From positions 26,843,058-26,907,057 of the forward strand of contig CM047426.1 in NCBI GenBank assembly GCA_026168455.1: DNA of 64,000 bases, in the 5' to 3' direction. The stretch comes from Theocolax elegans. Its lineage: Eukaryota; Arthropoda; Insecta; Hymenoptera; Cerocephalidae. The translations under genes were made by a program, and so were the position numbers. This document shows, one piece after another, positions 13,742-28,910 of this stretch. Numbering within the stretch: position 1 is the stretch's first letter; each line of letters starts with the position of its first letter. The notes under the pieces were generated by a model, which was given only the letters and a program-made list of their open reading frames with translations, made no database searches and had not been told where the DNA came from.

Positions 13742-16700
13742 CTTATTTTGTCACATACTCTTTTATTTACAAATTTATTACTGATAATCGCGATTGCCGA
13801 TAAGGTAGGGAGGATAAATATTGACTATGACACCCCGTTAATGAATGGGAATTGAATTTTCGGCGAATAGAATGTTCCTAATAGTTACGGACTTGTTATT
13901 CATAGATAATACCGGATTCATTTGACGTGACTGAAGAATTAATATTCTGTCAAGTTCTTTCATTTATATTTACGTACTATATGATGAGGATATAGGTCAA
14001 TTGTATAATATTTAAACTCCATAAATTTATTTGCAAAAATGAATTATATACAAATCATGTATATAATCATTATATTCATTTGGTATTAAGTCTTATTCTT
14101 TTGGTACAGATATCACGAAAATTTCATCATTCAATTAAATTATAAACAATTTTTTTTCTCTCAGTCTTGAAATTAATGATATATCCGATAAATGTTTCTT
14201 TTCTCTTCATGTACAAATTCTTAAACAATGTTTTTAACAGCAAATAATGTGCAATTTTATTCGTTTGTTCAATTTTATTAATCTTACAATATGTTATGAA
14301 AAATAGATAAACCGTTCGTTTCGACAAATAATAATAATAATAATATATATACATATAAATCTAGATTAGAGTCTATTGAGGAGAAGAGACATTTTGGAGC
14401 AAGTGGACTGATTGTCTTTTAATCGTGATCGACTGACGTACACATACATGTATGTGTTTCGTAATTGATGACTAAAACCGGCTTCGTCCAACCATTGATA
14501 GTAACCGCAAATGTAATAGTGATATTACTGGCTCATCCTTGTCGCCGTTCGCAACGCAAGATTGACGTCTACTCGGTTAACTGTACATACTCGTTGTTAC
14601 TCTATCTCTTATTGCATTTTTTTATAATTCAATTCGGTACGAGCTCGAATATCTCTATGGTGTAAAAATCAATGCGGAATCGTATTAATTTTATACATCA
14701 CTGAGAGAAAGGAATATTTGAGACAAATAACATTTCTTAACCGTTAAGATCTGATGACTTACATACGAGCAAATTAATATTTCTTTACGTAGTTAAGTAT
14801 TATTTGAATATTAGTTATTAACAGCTAAATTTCAATTTCTAAAAATGAATAAACGATTTCTTTCTCTCAGTGCATAATAGAAATATCCTAGGTGCAGATT
14901 TATGCGAAATGTATGATTAATTTTATTTTTATAAACTAAGAGTGAAATGGTGCACACCATCGAATATATAATAGTTTCAATCGTTGGCCGATATATATTT
15001 TTTTTACTCTTCTCTCTGCAGCGATAACAATCGTACATTCATTATTGACAAGCGACAAAAACGAAATGAAGACAATTATGTAACTCCGATGCGTCATAGT
15101 ATAAGCAAAGATTAGTACACATTTTCCTTTGTCTCATTCTGATAATTTAAAATTCCAAGTAACTTTATCTACGGAAGAACGCGCAAAACATGTATACTTA
15201 TTTGAAAAAATGCTCGATTCCGCACATTTAAAATTGCGTAAGTAACCATTGTAATTTATTGGCCTCACGGATTCTTTTACAAGATGAATAGCAAAATAAT
15301 ACATTTCCCAGAAACTTCCGTAAATTAATGTCTGTCAAAATTAAATTAAATAAATCTGAATTCAATTAAAAACTTAGTTATTTTTTTAACAACAAGGTGC
15401 AAAATAAAATCTAGCAGTATGCGATGTTTTCGTTCAGTTGGAGAAATCTATCTGCAGAAACAGGGAACCCATCTAAACATATACATATAGATAAACTCAC
15501 ACACACACATATACACGTATGTGTATGTATATATATAAACATGCAAGTCCCATTGTGTAGTACGCGACACATTTCTCGAACGATGCGCCTCGCTACTCTC
15601 CACCTTAGGAAAACTCGTCCGCACGTATTGTTCTCATATTAGAGACGGGAAACGCGAAATCGCAAATACGGGAAATTGTACCGACGATTGGTGGGAGAGA
15701 TGAAAAAAAAAAAACAGGGAACTCTCTATTGTGGGTAATGGAAGCAGCACACGTAAATTCGACGCTTCGGAGCGCAGCTTTCAATTTTTTTCTTCTATTT
15801 TTAATGTTTAGATGGATAGTTCAATTATTGGAGATGTCGAATAGACTTTGGATTGTATGTTCTATCCGCAGTGAGTTTAGATTTAAAATCGGAGTTTTTT
15901 TAAGATAAAATTTCTATACGATTGTTGTTAAGGCTCTTCTCTTTATGAATTGTGTTTATTATTTCTTACTAATGAATATAATTAAAATAACTGATGTTAC
16001 ACTAGTGTGTTACAATGCAACTTAGGTTAAATTTAGTTAAAATAATTTGTTTTTAATAAAAATAATTTAAAAATTATTCTTGTATGATCATTTATATATA
16101 CGTTTAATTATAGTAGACACATTTAGATCATCCGTTTTATGTCTGTAGCAATATATTCAATTAACTTTTTATTGTATTAACTTTTTTTAAATTTATAGTA
16201 CTTAAATTGAAAGAATCTTATCAATCGCAAATAACATTTTGTGAAAGGTAAAAGAAAACATTAAAAATGTATTATTACCCTAGTAAAAATTCTGGTATAA
16301 ATAAGATATAAGAATTTTAAACAATATTAATCAATGTATTGTTATTATTATAATTATAATTAATATTATTATTAATTAATATATTTTAGATGATAAAATG
16401 TCGAACTGATAGAAAATACCATAAACATACCCATATTATATCGAAATTTTAGGTTAACCTCTAAATTCTTTCATACTAGAGCATCCGAGATATAAAATAA
16501 TTGATCGAAAGTGTATTTAAAAATTTACTGAGATATAAACAAGAAATATAACCATATCACAATGAATCATTTTTCTTTGTTGTGTCTGGAAAATATAAAG
16601 ATTTTTTTTCGTAACACAATTGAAGAATGTTTATTAAGCAAAAAAAAGTACATTTGTTTATATATTGTCACGTAGAATCCGTCACAAGTTTACGAAACGA

Positions 16701-19700
16701 ATCGATTTTTTTCTCCGAAGAAGTTTGACTAAGATCCGGCGCGCAATTGGGAATCCGCATGAAATTTAGCTGCGGTTCGCGCGAAAACGTATTGGACTGC
16801 CGCGAGAATCGGGAAGCGCGCGGGTATGCACGTGTATCGCGGTTGCGCAACAGCACTTGGAGAACGGAATGTACATTCCGCGGTGTTCCCGCTATGAGTC
16901 TTGGCGAGAGCGCCGCACTCTATACGTTGGCCTCGTATATATACTTCCGAGGCTTGGTTTCCCATCTTTTTCCAAGCACTCCATGTACAGTCAACCCTTA
17001 CTTGAGAATTGTTTTCGCAGCGATAAATTTTTGTTTTGTCAGTTCGTTTCATCGGATTAACTTTCGCGGAAAACCTTGGCGATATTGCAACGTTATTTTT
17101 AAATCTCTCATTTATCAAACTAAAAGGTCACGAATTAATAATTTAGCTGTATACGATACAAGTATAAATTTTTGTTTAAATAGTGGATTTATCATATACT
17201 TTTTGTAAGAAAGAAAATATATTATTCCTGTACATAATTTACCAAGCACGGCATCGTTCGCTGCCTTGATAAAATTTATTAGCCTATTTAATAATATTTA
17301 TTTTAATTAGAGAAATATACAGAATTAATTAAATTAAATCTATGGCATTTAAATAAAACTATGTTCATTAAATTATACCAATGAAATTTATGTTTCATTG
17401 ATTATTTATCTCGTTCGTTCAATTCATTAAAATAGTCAAAAGAATTTCTATTCACTATCGTTTATTTATATTTCGGTGAATACTTACGGGGAAATGCTAT
17501 ACATAAATATACACAATCAACGACTTAGTAAGTATCCAATCGAAATTGAAACATTAAAAACTTTAAAACATCTAATTAAGAGCAAATGAGTTTTATCGAG
17601 TAAGATGTTTTTATCGGATTAAAACTGTAAGATCCGGAAGCTCATGTATACTCAGGAGAGGTAAAATTAATTTTGAACGACCGTATCCCTGTATAGTTAA
17701 TGCATAGGATCGACAAACTCTTGGTTAACGCGTAATTCTTTTATCGTAATCCTGTAGAAAGTTTCATGGACCCTCGGAGAATGCGGTGTATATACATATA
17801 TATATATACATACGAACCTTGACCGTTGGTTGAATTGAGTCTATTTACCTTGCTTGCCCGCATGGCTAAAACGAAAATAGAATCTGGTTAATCTTGATCG
17901 GCGAAACCTGTTTTCATCTCCTGATGACTACCACTTGGATTCAGCATGTCTAGATGCAAAATTGGTTTCACTTGCCGCTTAATCGTTTCATAAATTTCTC
18001 CGACTGTTTTTAATGATCTTACACACAGCTACCGCCGAGTCCTCTTTTATATTCAAAGGTAATTATTCCGTATACTCCTCGTTTCGTACAGAAAACACTA
18101 AATGCTATACACAATCTCGTACAATTGTTGATTAAAGAGTATCTCTCTGATTCGTGAACATCATTTATCCGATATGCGTTTGAATACATCGTTAAAATTT
18201 ATTAAAAGATACGTGCAAAGGTTAGTGACACGCGCTAATAAAACAGTTTTAATTAGCAACATTTCGTTCGAATTAAACGGTTTTAATAATGACCGAAATG
18301 CAAACAGGCGGTTAATAGCCAGAGGATTTATTGGTATCAGTATCTCTCAATTCAACTTTTAGAGTCGTGGTTACGTCGTCACTGTTGAGTCATAAAAACT
18401 CGGAAAATTGCTACACTATCGCATATAAACCATCAATAAAAATAGGAACAAAATGGAATAATGAAAGAATTTGTTGTTGAAAGTTTGTTTTGATAAACCA
18501 GTGTGCACTAACGTCTTTTAAAATCCAGGTTAATGAGAAAATTAGATTGTTAAACAATTACATATTAATTTTTTACGAATTTATATATAGCAATACGCAC
18601 TCGCGCGCTCGCACGTGTTTCTTCGATGACAATGTCAATATTACGTGACAATGCATAGATAAAATTTTTTATCCGTATTTATATATATAATTGTTATAAT
18701 TATTACAATAAAAACTACTCAACAATCATTTTAATTTTCTTTTTTATATATTTTCGGCTAATCTATGGTTTGACGAAACATTGAAGAACTGTTTATTATT
18801 GAGAGTCTATACTTTATTTGCTATACGTATATAACGTGTGCACTGGTTCACTTGCAAATCTATTTAGAGTGTTTTGCAGAGTGCGATAATTTGTGAGTGC
18901 GATATGGTCGAAGTTTACATCTACGAGGATTATGTACAATATGTCATTATAATAATATACGTTTTATCTTCGGCTCTTGAGTTTTATGTGTGTAATGATA
19001 ATGAATAATTTAAAAACTTTTATGCAAGCCGCGCAGGTGCAAATATTGCGAGTGGCCTTGACATTGTTTCAGAGTCAAAAAAGCAGGTTGTCAATTCACT
19101 CTTCCGGTGTGATAAGAGCCGTAACACAAGCCGATGATTAATTTTTTCTGGTTATCTGAAAAGCGGTATTCTTAGAAATGTTTTTTGAGCACCTGTTATC
19201 ATCAATTGCGTTTTTATTATGCCTGAGAAAATTAATTTAAAATGTATGCTCTGATCTCGTTTAATTTTTGATATATTTTTGTTGGTTTGCCATGTGGGTT
19301 TATCGTTGAGCAGTGTTTATTTGTAGTATTCTTGTATATGCTACAATTGAATACAAAAACCCTATAATCAATTCCACATGAAAAAATCGTATTCCACAAT
19401 TTCAAATAAATTCATTTTACAAAGGCCATATGTCCTCTTCTTGTAAAATGTAATATGGACAAAATAAAGAAGTTTGAAATTAAAGAAAATCACGTTTCAT
19501 CTGCATTTACTCCGTCCGCCATCCGACGACAATCGGCGAATAATAAACAATTTATATTATCCCTCCACTTGTAATGGTGCACAAGATTAAGTGTATTTTA
19601 CATTGATAGTCACTTTTCTAAAAAAATATTTGTCGCAAAGTTAGAATAAATGCTGTTTAAAACGGCTATTTTTTTTTAAATATTTGTAAGCTTATAAGAT

Positions 19701-22700
19701 AAGCAGAAGCATGATAGTTTAACATAATACAATGTAAAATAGATTTCAGTGTCGAATCTTCAGTACCTTCTTACTTAATCTAAATAGTTAGTTTGGTATG
19801 TACGAATGTAACATTATGCAAACAAAATAATTGTTAATATTACAATAACAAATTAATTTGATAACTTTATGATTGTTTGACCAATAAGTTATTAATTGCC
19901 GATTTTTAAATGAAAAGTTCACAGAAATCATGTACAGTACATATTGCAGGTTAAATCTTTTTTTTGCCGCTCCTAGTAACTAGTAGTATTTGTTTGTATC
20001 GTAAAACAACTTGCTATCTTTCTTGCTCATTATTAATTACCAAACACAAAGATTTTTTGAAAAAATAATGCATTTGTTACTTATTTTAGAAAATGGTATG
20101 CATTTATTATTCTGCTGGCACATACCACTTGTATACAACGAAATTAGTAGAATGCATGAATCACGCAATATATTAGATATTAACTAAATTGAAATAATTA
20201 CGTGTTTATAACGAAAGCGACGAAAGAAAAAAATAATAAAATGATTAAAATAAATTTTAGTAGCCATGTCTTTTAGATACGAATAAAAAAATGATGGTAC
20301 TTAAAATATGATTAGTCCAAACTAAATCTCAAATCAGTATAAATTCAAACATTTCGCGGAATCGCGGTAGCCACGTAGAATGGTAGCCCAGAATATACGA
20401 ACATTAAAGCATCGGAATTTTCGCAGTGAAGCGATATTGGTATAGAAATGTGATACGCGAATCTACTAGTACAAGGATTCGTGCTAACGAGTTTACACCA
20501 GGTTGATGGGATCGGCGCTCGCGCCATTCCGCGGAGCTCTTGGACTCGCATCGATGCACCGCCGACAATTTCCTGTATCAATAACACCGTTGCTGACCCA
20601 GTCGGCTATTTCGTAACTACCTGTTCCACATCCGCGAAACGTGAAATCTAGTAGTCGTGCACGACCACCGACGTTTCTCGTGAGAAATATTCATATCGAT
20701 TTATCGACGCGTAATACCTATCTGGTCTACGTCAAGATCTGCGACTTTCGAGACACAGTTATGTCACCCTATATCTGTGACTTGCCTGTCTATATATCTA
20801 CGATTAATAACGGGTGATTAATATAAATAGCAGGCATGTACGTGTGCAATTATCCATTTATTTCGATCGATTTTTACGTATTACCAGTTTTGCTTTTTAG
20901 GTATTCCACATTTATTTCTGCGCAATTGCAGGTTCTTGACTGGATAATCGTTATTTTATTCTTATATTTATTAATTATTCGGTTTACTCGTTCATTCATG
21001 TGTCTCGATCAATTTTTCTAGTTTATTAGATAGTTTATTTTTCATTCCACATCGTAAATATGTTTTTGTATTCTTTTCGTTAAAATACAAACGATGCAGG
21101 TTAAAAGAAAGAATGTTTGTTACAAGAACAATAAAATTAATCCGGACAATATTTAATAAAATAATAAAAAAATGATAAATTATTTAATAATACTTGTATT
21201 ATAAATTCAACATGTGCGATTAATTAGTTAAATAACTCAGTTACTTAGTTAGCACACAAAACCCTAAATTATGCATATTTTATAACATCTAATAATGGGA
21301 CATGAACATCCACATGAATATTACAGCGCATTAAGGATTAAGGATGGCATTTACATACTGTCAATAAACTCAGTTATGTTGAAGATTCTAGAGCGGGAGC
21401 AATGCTCTTTATGAGTAACTCGCGTTATGCTCACATCCCCCTTGAGTTCTTAAGGATGCCACACGCGGCACGTCTTCGTAATCTTTCATTCTGGCGAGCT
21501 GGTGCCACAGCACCCCGTCTCTTTTGCCACGCGGCTCTGAGTTATGAGGCTCCCTGCGACTTTATAAAGAAAGATGCGCTATAGCTGTGGTCACCAACTC
21601 GTCCTCAGCTTTACCCAGCGGCTTATGGCCAGGTGATGATACCACACGACGACAACATTCGCGCTTTATCCTTGCTATGATTGAAGTCCTTTGTAATAAT
21701 CTCGAGGATGAGGAAAATATTAGGCATACAGGTTACGTAAGTAATTTATGTATATTCCTGGTATACTGTTTCAAAGGAAATTATTCATGCAAAGTTTTCT
21801 TAAGGAATAATTGTAATATTAGCAAACTTTTAAGTAAGTCACACGTGTGTAATATAAATTGTAAATTAAAAACCAATCATACATTTAAATGACTAAAACA
21901 GATATGACATAGAGTAAATAAATAAAATAGAAGGATTTACATTCCAGCCGATTAAAGTAATAAATAATCGATGTAAATGAAAAGATACAGAAAATATAAA
22001 TTAAAAATATGAGAAATATATAATTGACTGATAATATAAAGTCCTGATGAAGTAAAATTACATCAAAAGTTTTTTCATAATACAAAATATGGAAAGTAGC
22101 TTCTACGTTCATAATAATCATTCACTCCCTAACTCTCACCTAAACAGAACAATATAATTGTTAATATTATAAAAATTCGATCTGTATTATATTAATATAA
22201 CTAACTGAAAGTATAGGCATTATGTGTTAAATATACCGATAATGCGTGGAGTTGGTTAAAACCATATAATATATTTTCATTTAATACTTTAAAGGTTGAG
22301 AAAGAAACCATTATAGCATTGACAGCTGCTATAATTATGCAAGTCGAACAAGTCAAGTATGTCATAAATTTATTTTTCAAGGTTAAAAAATCATATAAAA
22401 CAACCGATGTAGTGTAAGGTTCTGTCTAATTGGAACTATTTACTTTTGTAACATAATCAATAATTTGCATTGGTATATATCGAAGTGTATTTTAAGTTTT
22501 TTTCTGCTATTGTAGAACGTATTAGAAAGTTTCGCGAAAAAAATGGCAATTTGACATACAAAAATGCGAAAAATTACTGTGCTTTGGAAATATTGACTAA
22601 AATTCTTATTTGAAATTTACATTATTGTTAAGTTAAGTCATTAGTAGACTGCGGAAGTTTATGAATAAACGATTTTTCAAAAATAATTAAAATTAAATAA

Positions 22701-24758
22701 ACAAATACGTATAATTAATTAATTTGCATGATGCATAAAAAATATATACAAAAATAATCATAAAAATGCTCAAATATGCGTAATTATGCTTAAATATGCT
22801 TAAATATGCATAAACATCGAAAAATAATTCAAGTAACAGTAAACCATTAAATTCATTTCCACATTGCTAACTGTAAATTTCTGGATAAGAATGATACAAC
22901 TATTTATACCTCCAAACGTAAATTGCATATAAACGCAATATCCGAAAAATTGCAATTAAATTTATTATAAAAAGTTGGACATGTTTCATACCGCACAACC
23001 CAGTTTACGAAGTATATAATTCCTGACAATGGCGCGAGATGTAAAATTAATCTCGTAAGTGGTTGCCGAAAATTTAACGGTGTTCCGAGGATAGGATCAA
23101 TAATATCCCAATAGTCCTGTGCACTTGGCACATTCAACCGGATAGTGCGTATCGATTTTACGCTACAGTCCAGTTTATATACACTTGTACACGTAGATAT
23201 ATATACACATATAGACGCTCTATGGTGGACTACCATTATTTTCATTTACGGTCTCGAAGAGGTGATTACGGGTGCAGTCGCGCGTCGCCCTCGCACTCTC
23301 GTGATCGGATAACCTAGCTGGTTTCAACGATGAGCGTTCGCTGGCATTGAATCACGTTAAGTTTACGTAAAGTTCGAGGCTAGAGTGCGCGTGCACAATA
23401 TTGCTCGAACGGTAATTGGCTCTCTTTTTCCCTCCACTCCCTTGGTGTAAGCCCTTGAAAAGTTAAGGCCTTACCGAGTTAAGAGTATCAAGAAAACCAT
23501 CCTATCCTCTGAGGAATTCATCATTTCTACACTCGACTATAACATTTTCTTTGGCCAGTTTTTATTATTATTTTATTTGGTCTATATTGTAATAAAAATA
23601 TTTCAATTATAACTTTTTCAATTATGTTCATCGATTTGTCAGGTGTTTCATTACTATACAATTGTTAATAAATTATTATTATTTTATAAACCTTGTATAT
23701 TAAAAATAACTTTAAAAATAATGTTGTATATTACAATTATTATACACTGTTTAGTGAAAGTTTAAAAAATTATATTATTTAGTAAAATTTAATAGTGATG
23801 TATATTAATGTTTGCTATAATTCTTGTGATTTTTACTCTAAAGTGTACTCATTTTTATTTATTCTGACAATCTACTATTTCATTACTAAACAATTTAGTA
23901 ATTTTTAATAAAATATTTTTCTTAACGTAGCTATGAATTTAAATAGTAAACTTACACTTATTATTAGCACAGGAACTACTGTTTCTAAACAGCATTTTAT
24001 TTAATCCATTGAACAACCAATAACACTGGTTTCATTTCAATTTTTCAAACGCACCCATGAATATAATAGAGAATTGAAATGATAATAACATGCATATCTA
24101 ATATATTACGTAATACACGTTTACAACGTGACCTAGGAATTTAATCATTGGCAAATTTCCAAGAGAAAACTTTTTCGATACTTTCATTCATTTCTCCGCC
24201 ATAAACCATGGAATCTCTTTTTGTTTAAAAACAAGGGTATTATATGCAAACGTTCAACAGAGAAAATATATATGCTTCATCACAAATTATAATGAGTCAC
24301 ATCAAACTGCAACTTTTCGAAATAGTTCGCCCGCACACGCAAAACAGGTTGTCAGCACATGTTTATGGTTTTGAATAACGGTCAACGCGCGCTTAATCGG
24401 GAATTCCGCCCCCGCTAGATGTATAGGATCCTCGAAGTAGTCGCTTTATACTCTTCAACTTGCCAATCCTCTTTAAAATTCCACGTATTGGTAAGTGCCA
24501 CGTTCGGATTTTGGCGGGAATCCATGGAGGGAAAAATAGTTTTACGCTGACGTACCTCTCATTCTCTTTTTCGCAGTCCGTGGCATAGTTAAAACAATTT
24601 TAAACGCACATCGCATAACTCATACACACTAAAAGCTATACAGTTTCGCTTTTCCAATACCGTTGAGTAATAAAATTTAAAACAATGAAGGTGTATAGTC
24701 ATTTATACAAAAGCTCTCGAATATTATTATATAGGAATAGTATGATCAGCAAACCACA
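13742..24758. other. AT-rich noncoding DNA with several CpG-rich islands
   Basis: Islands at about 16670-16930, 20350-20740, 21410-21680 and 23210-23420. The longest ORF of the window (16747-17208, 153 codons) overlaps the first but has a 129-codon ORF opposite it and no recognisable domain. Nothing else is supported. Confidence 0.5.
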
Positions 24759-25057
24759 TTAAAGGGATGGTTATCCGGTGGTTTACCGACCGAGTAAAAC
24801 AAGATAATTATTACATTAAATATAAATTATATATATATATATAATATATAGTTATAATATAAATAATAAACTATTCGGTACAGAAACTGTTTATAGATGT
24901 CTGTCGTATTGACCTGGGACTTTATACTATAACTTATCATTTAATTATCTAATACAGTTCTGTATTTGGGTTTGCATAAAATTGCATATTTTTTTAATAA
25001 ATTTAATAATGATCTTTTTTGCTCGGTCGGTAACCCACCAGGTAACCACCCCCTTAA
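24759..25057. mobile_element. TTAA-flanked MITE, 'GACCGAGC' family, copy 1
   Basis: TTAA at 24759-24762 and 25054-25057. The arms are inverted repeats of about 60 bases: AGGGATGGTTATCCGGTGG then TTTACCGACCGAGTAAAAC on the left, and the complement of GGGGGTGGTTACC...GGGTTACCGACCGAGCAAAA on the right. The centre is AT-rich and includes an (AT)n run. TTAA plus purine-rich GGG ends would suit Kolobok-type as well as piggyBac-type transposons; I cannot decide. No ORF. Confidence 0.75.
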
Positions 25058-25777
25058 TGGAATTCCAAACTTATAACTTCTATCCTCCCTGCCTTATCAT
25101 CCAAGCTAAACATAGAATTTAATAATAAATAATAATTTATGATAATGTTTGAAAAAGTAGGAGAAAACATGACTTTGTTTACAAACAATTGACCTCGGTT
25201 AAAAATATGTAAGTAAAATACAATTGGTTTTGCGGGAAACCCCTTACCAAGAAGTGTCGATTATTGATTTTTTATACTTTTGGCAAGAGAGATTTCTTGG
25301 AAAAGCGATTATCTTTCAGTTTCAAATTTTGCAGAGAAGTCAATTTTTTGCAAAGAAAGACGCGTGTTTTCGTATTTTTTCATCACTATCATGTTTTTTA
25401 ATATATATTTAAAATTATTTATTTAACTCGGTTGATAAGGTAGAGATGACAAAAGTTGATTTTGATAAGTCGATATCTTTATTTGTCTATAATTCACCAT
25501 ACTTATTTACCTAAATAAATGTTTTCGTTTCCATTGACTCGGTGAGTAAAAATTGACTTAGATATCCCCTTAAGCAAAATGTTCATTCTTCTATCAAAAA
25601 ATTAATTTTTGAAAAAATCCTTTACGCAGGGGTTTTTTGCCTGCATTAAATGCTATACTCAAAATTTCCGATTTTTAAATTGTTGATAATCGCATTCCAA
25701 TGTTTTAAATTATCCATATGAATGTTTTTCAGATTTTGAATTCGATCAATAATATTTTAAATATAATTTTGAATTGG
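25058..25777. other. AT-rich spacer between two related MITEs
   Basis: No gene or repeat recognised. Confidence 0.5.
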
Positions 25778-26150
25778 AAGGTGTAGGTATACTTCATTAT
25801 TACCGACCGAGCGAAAACTGCTAATTATTACATTTACTTAACGATATACAGTATTTAATGCAAAACCAAAATACGAAAGCATTAAATTATTCAATAATTT
25901 ATAATTCTACAAAGTTTTAAATGTATATTTTCATCTACACTTTAAAAAATATATGCATTGAATTTTCCGAGTAAAATTTTTTGAAAATGACTTATTTATA
26001 TATGCTTGCAACTTTGCATAATCACGTACTTATTCATTTATTTAATGCTTCTACATTTTCATTTAGCATCAAATATTATATACCTTTAAATAAATGTAAT
26101 AATTAAAAATTTCGTTCGGTCGGCAATAATTCGGTATGCCACATCTTTAA
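25778..26150. mobile_element. 'GACCGAGC' family MITE, copy 2
   Basis: Left arm AAGGTGTAGGTATAC...ATTACCGACCGAGCGAAAAC...TAATTATTACATTTA; right arm is the complement (GTAATAATTAAAAATTTCG, TTCGGTCGGCAATAA, GGTATGCCACATCT) followed by TTAA at 26147-26150. The left TTAA is degraded (TTGG). Same arm motif as the copy 720 bases upstream. No ORF. Confidence 0.7.
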
Positions 26151-28910
26151 GTAATACATATCTAAAAGGCCAAATACTTGTCTGCTACAAAATGTTACAC
26201 TAATTTAAAATAATATGGATTAAGTACGATTTCCGCAAAAGGTCTACGAAGTAACAAGGTTTGTAAGCTGGATAGTATAAGCCTTTCATGGTTTAATTAA
26301 AAATAAAAGACGAATACGACGTTAACACGCGCGCTATAAACTTGGAGTATTTAATTCCTGTTTTACTAGTTCCTTAAGTCCGAAGGTGCAATCCAGCCAA
26401 TTTCTTGAGCCCATCGACGCCATAGGGATAGTGGGAAATATCCGTCGTCGAGAAAGCATTGCTCCCAAGAGTCGAATCTACGTTCAGTTTCGTATATAAG
26501 GCTTTGTCTTGGTCAAATAGATGTTGGAAAATCAACCTGTTGCTATTCCACGTTTTGACTAAGCCTTATACTTTATTCTTAGCACGCGTTGCTGATCTAC
26601 GGCGTACTATTGCTAATTTGCTGGCACTGCGATTCGAGGCTTTCTCGAGTGTTGGAACAAATGAAGGAACTTAGTTTTGTATTAGCGAGTGGTGTTTCCG
26701 GATTAATTGGAGGACTGATAACGAAATGTGGGATTTTTGTCTTGATTTAACTTCACTCCTATTTTGTGTAGCATACTATGTATTTTATAGAACGAAATTG
26801 CCATGTCGATAAAAAACCTTGGTTGCATATAGCAGCTGCTTTGGTTGAGTTTTTAGATAATTCATGTATATTATAATAAACATATTTGATATAAAACTAT
26901 TACGCGTTTGATTTATTTATTATGTTTTGTATAAATACAAAAAAAATTATTTATATTTGAATTAGTTTAACATATTATTATAACAATTACATCAATTATT
27001 ATCATTTACAGTTATTTAATACTGTAACATTTTAGCTACATATAAAGAGTATGTTACATTTCTATGATTGTGCAATGTATAGTTTTATATCTACTCAACT
27101 TCCGTAACATGAATGTGATAATAAAAGTTTTGTCGATATGTATATCACAACAAGCTTATAAAAATGCATTTGATCTCGCTATAAATTTTTCGTTTAATGT
27201 TCAGTATCAAGGAGTATAATTAAGGGACATGTTTGTAAATTACATCTAATCTATTAGTCTACTCAGTTTGTATTTCAATTATATTTTCTTTCGTTGGTGT
27301 GTTAACTTTGTTCAATTTGATCATCGGCAACTTTTCACAATTTTTCTTCAACCGATTATCCAATTTTCAAGTCGACAGTTCGACATTTGAATGATATCGA
27401 TTTAATTAGCAGTTTTATTTAAACGCATTATGAGAACATTAGGTTATTTAATAGACCTTATATACCAAGAGAAGTTAATATAATGTTTAAAACAGAAATT
27501 CTAGTGAAACTTTATCTCGGAAAGTGATCTTTCATGCATCGTAAAGCTTTCCGTTGCTTCAAAACTGGGCCGAAAACAACTAGCACACTCATTTTAAATA
27601 CACACTGGTAAAATCGTTAACCATTGTAAAAGTTTGCAAAATTTTTCATTTAAAATTACTTACTTTTTATTACGAATATTACAGTTCTAATTGCATTGCA
27701 GTAATTACTTAAGGAGAGTAATATATATATATATATATATACATCCTAATTTAAGTGTCCTAATAAATGCTTTTTAATATGGATTAAATTCTTATTAGTT
27801 TGAAGAAAAAGTAATACTTTGTGGCAACTAACTCGAGAACTTCTGAAGGATACAAGTAGACAGGAAAACGGATGTGGAAAGCGCGGAGAAGTAGAGACAC
27901 GAGGCTTACCGAGCAAAATATGGAAATGCAAACGGTCATTGAGGACACAGGTTTGCTGTCGGCACTCCCTTGATCTCCTTAAAGAATACATTGATTATAA
28001 GGGAAAGACCGTGTAAAATTGTAGTGAATTTACAATCGCATTTTCGTTGATATACAGTACACATTTACAACTCTTGATGAGGTATAAATTTTCTTATTCA
28101 ATAAATTAGCATTTAAAATGGTGTAATTTATTATGAATTATTAATTTTTGAAGTACTACTTAGATGATTATTAACTTTTAACTATGTTAAGGGCTGCTTG
28201 CTGTTTACATCTTTAAAAGTTTTTATTCAAACTGTTGAATACCTTCACTAATATTACACAAAGCAGGTAATTGTCAAATCGTTATTGCCAAAACAAAACA
28301 AAAGGGGTAATATAGTACTTCTAATACATTTAGTCACTAATACTATACAAATCTATCTGTATAGAATTATGAGTAATCTGTCAAATTTTAGTGTAAATCC
28401 GAGCACTATTCACACACCGAAAAGTTTTTATATCATGAAAAATTGACAGTTTCGCATTGCTCTTTGTTATTACTCAACGAATTTACGTCAAAATTTGAAA
28501 AATTGCCTATAATACTATTTAAAATTTGGCTGTGATACCGAAAAAGACTCCAAATGTTTTTCAATTATTAGCGGGTATGATGTTCAATATTTATCCTCTC
28601 TACGTTACCGACAAGCACAATAATTGGCAATAAATCTTTAAATAAAAGAGTATGTGGAAAGATTATAGGCCAGCACAGACTTGAATTTTTGGTAAGCGAT
28701 TTCTAAAAAATACAATAATATTCAGTCTGAAATTCAGTACACATTTACATATCACGGATTAGTAATAGTGCCTCTTTTCTCACTTTTCCACATATAGTTT
28801 TATAATTTTTATTAATTAATCAACAAAAATTGATTAGTGGAAACTTTGTAATAAATTAAACAGTTGTAGAATTATTAAGTTTATAGAACATATATATTTA
28901 TTATAAACAT
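26151..28910. other. AT-rich noncoding DNA
   Basis: Contains the (AT)n tract at 27721 and a slightly GC-richer stretch at 26380-26680. No supported gene. Confidence 0.5.
27721..27740. repeat. (AT)n microsatellite
   Basis: About ten AT units. Similar short (AT)n runs occur near 24828, 17800 and 56660. Confidence 0.85.

Noticed and set aside
16747..17208. 153-codon ORF, longest in the window
   Set aside because: No recognisable domain, opposite-strand ORF overlaps it, and base composition changes sharply within it; kept only as a GC-rich island.
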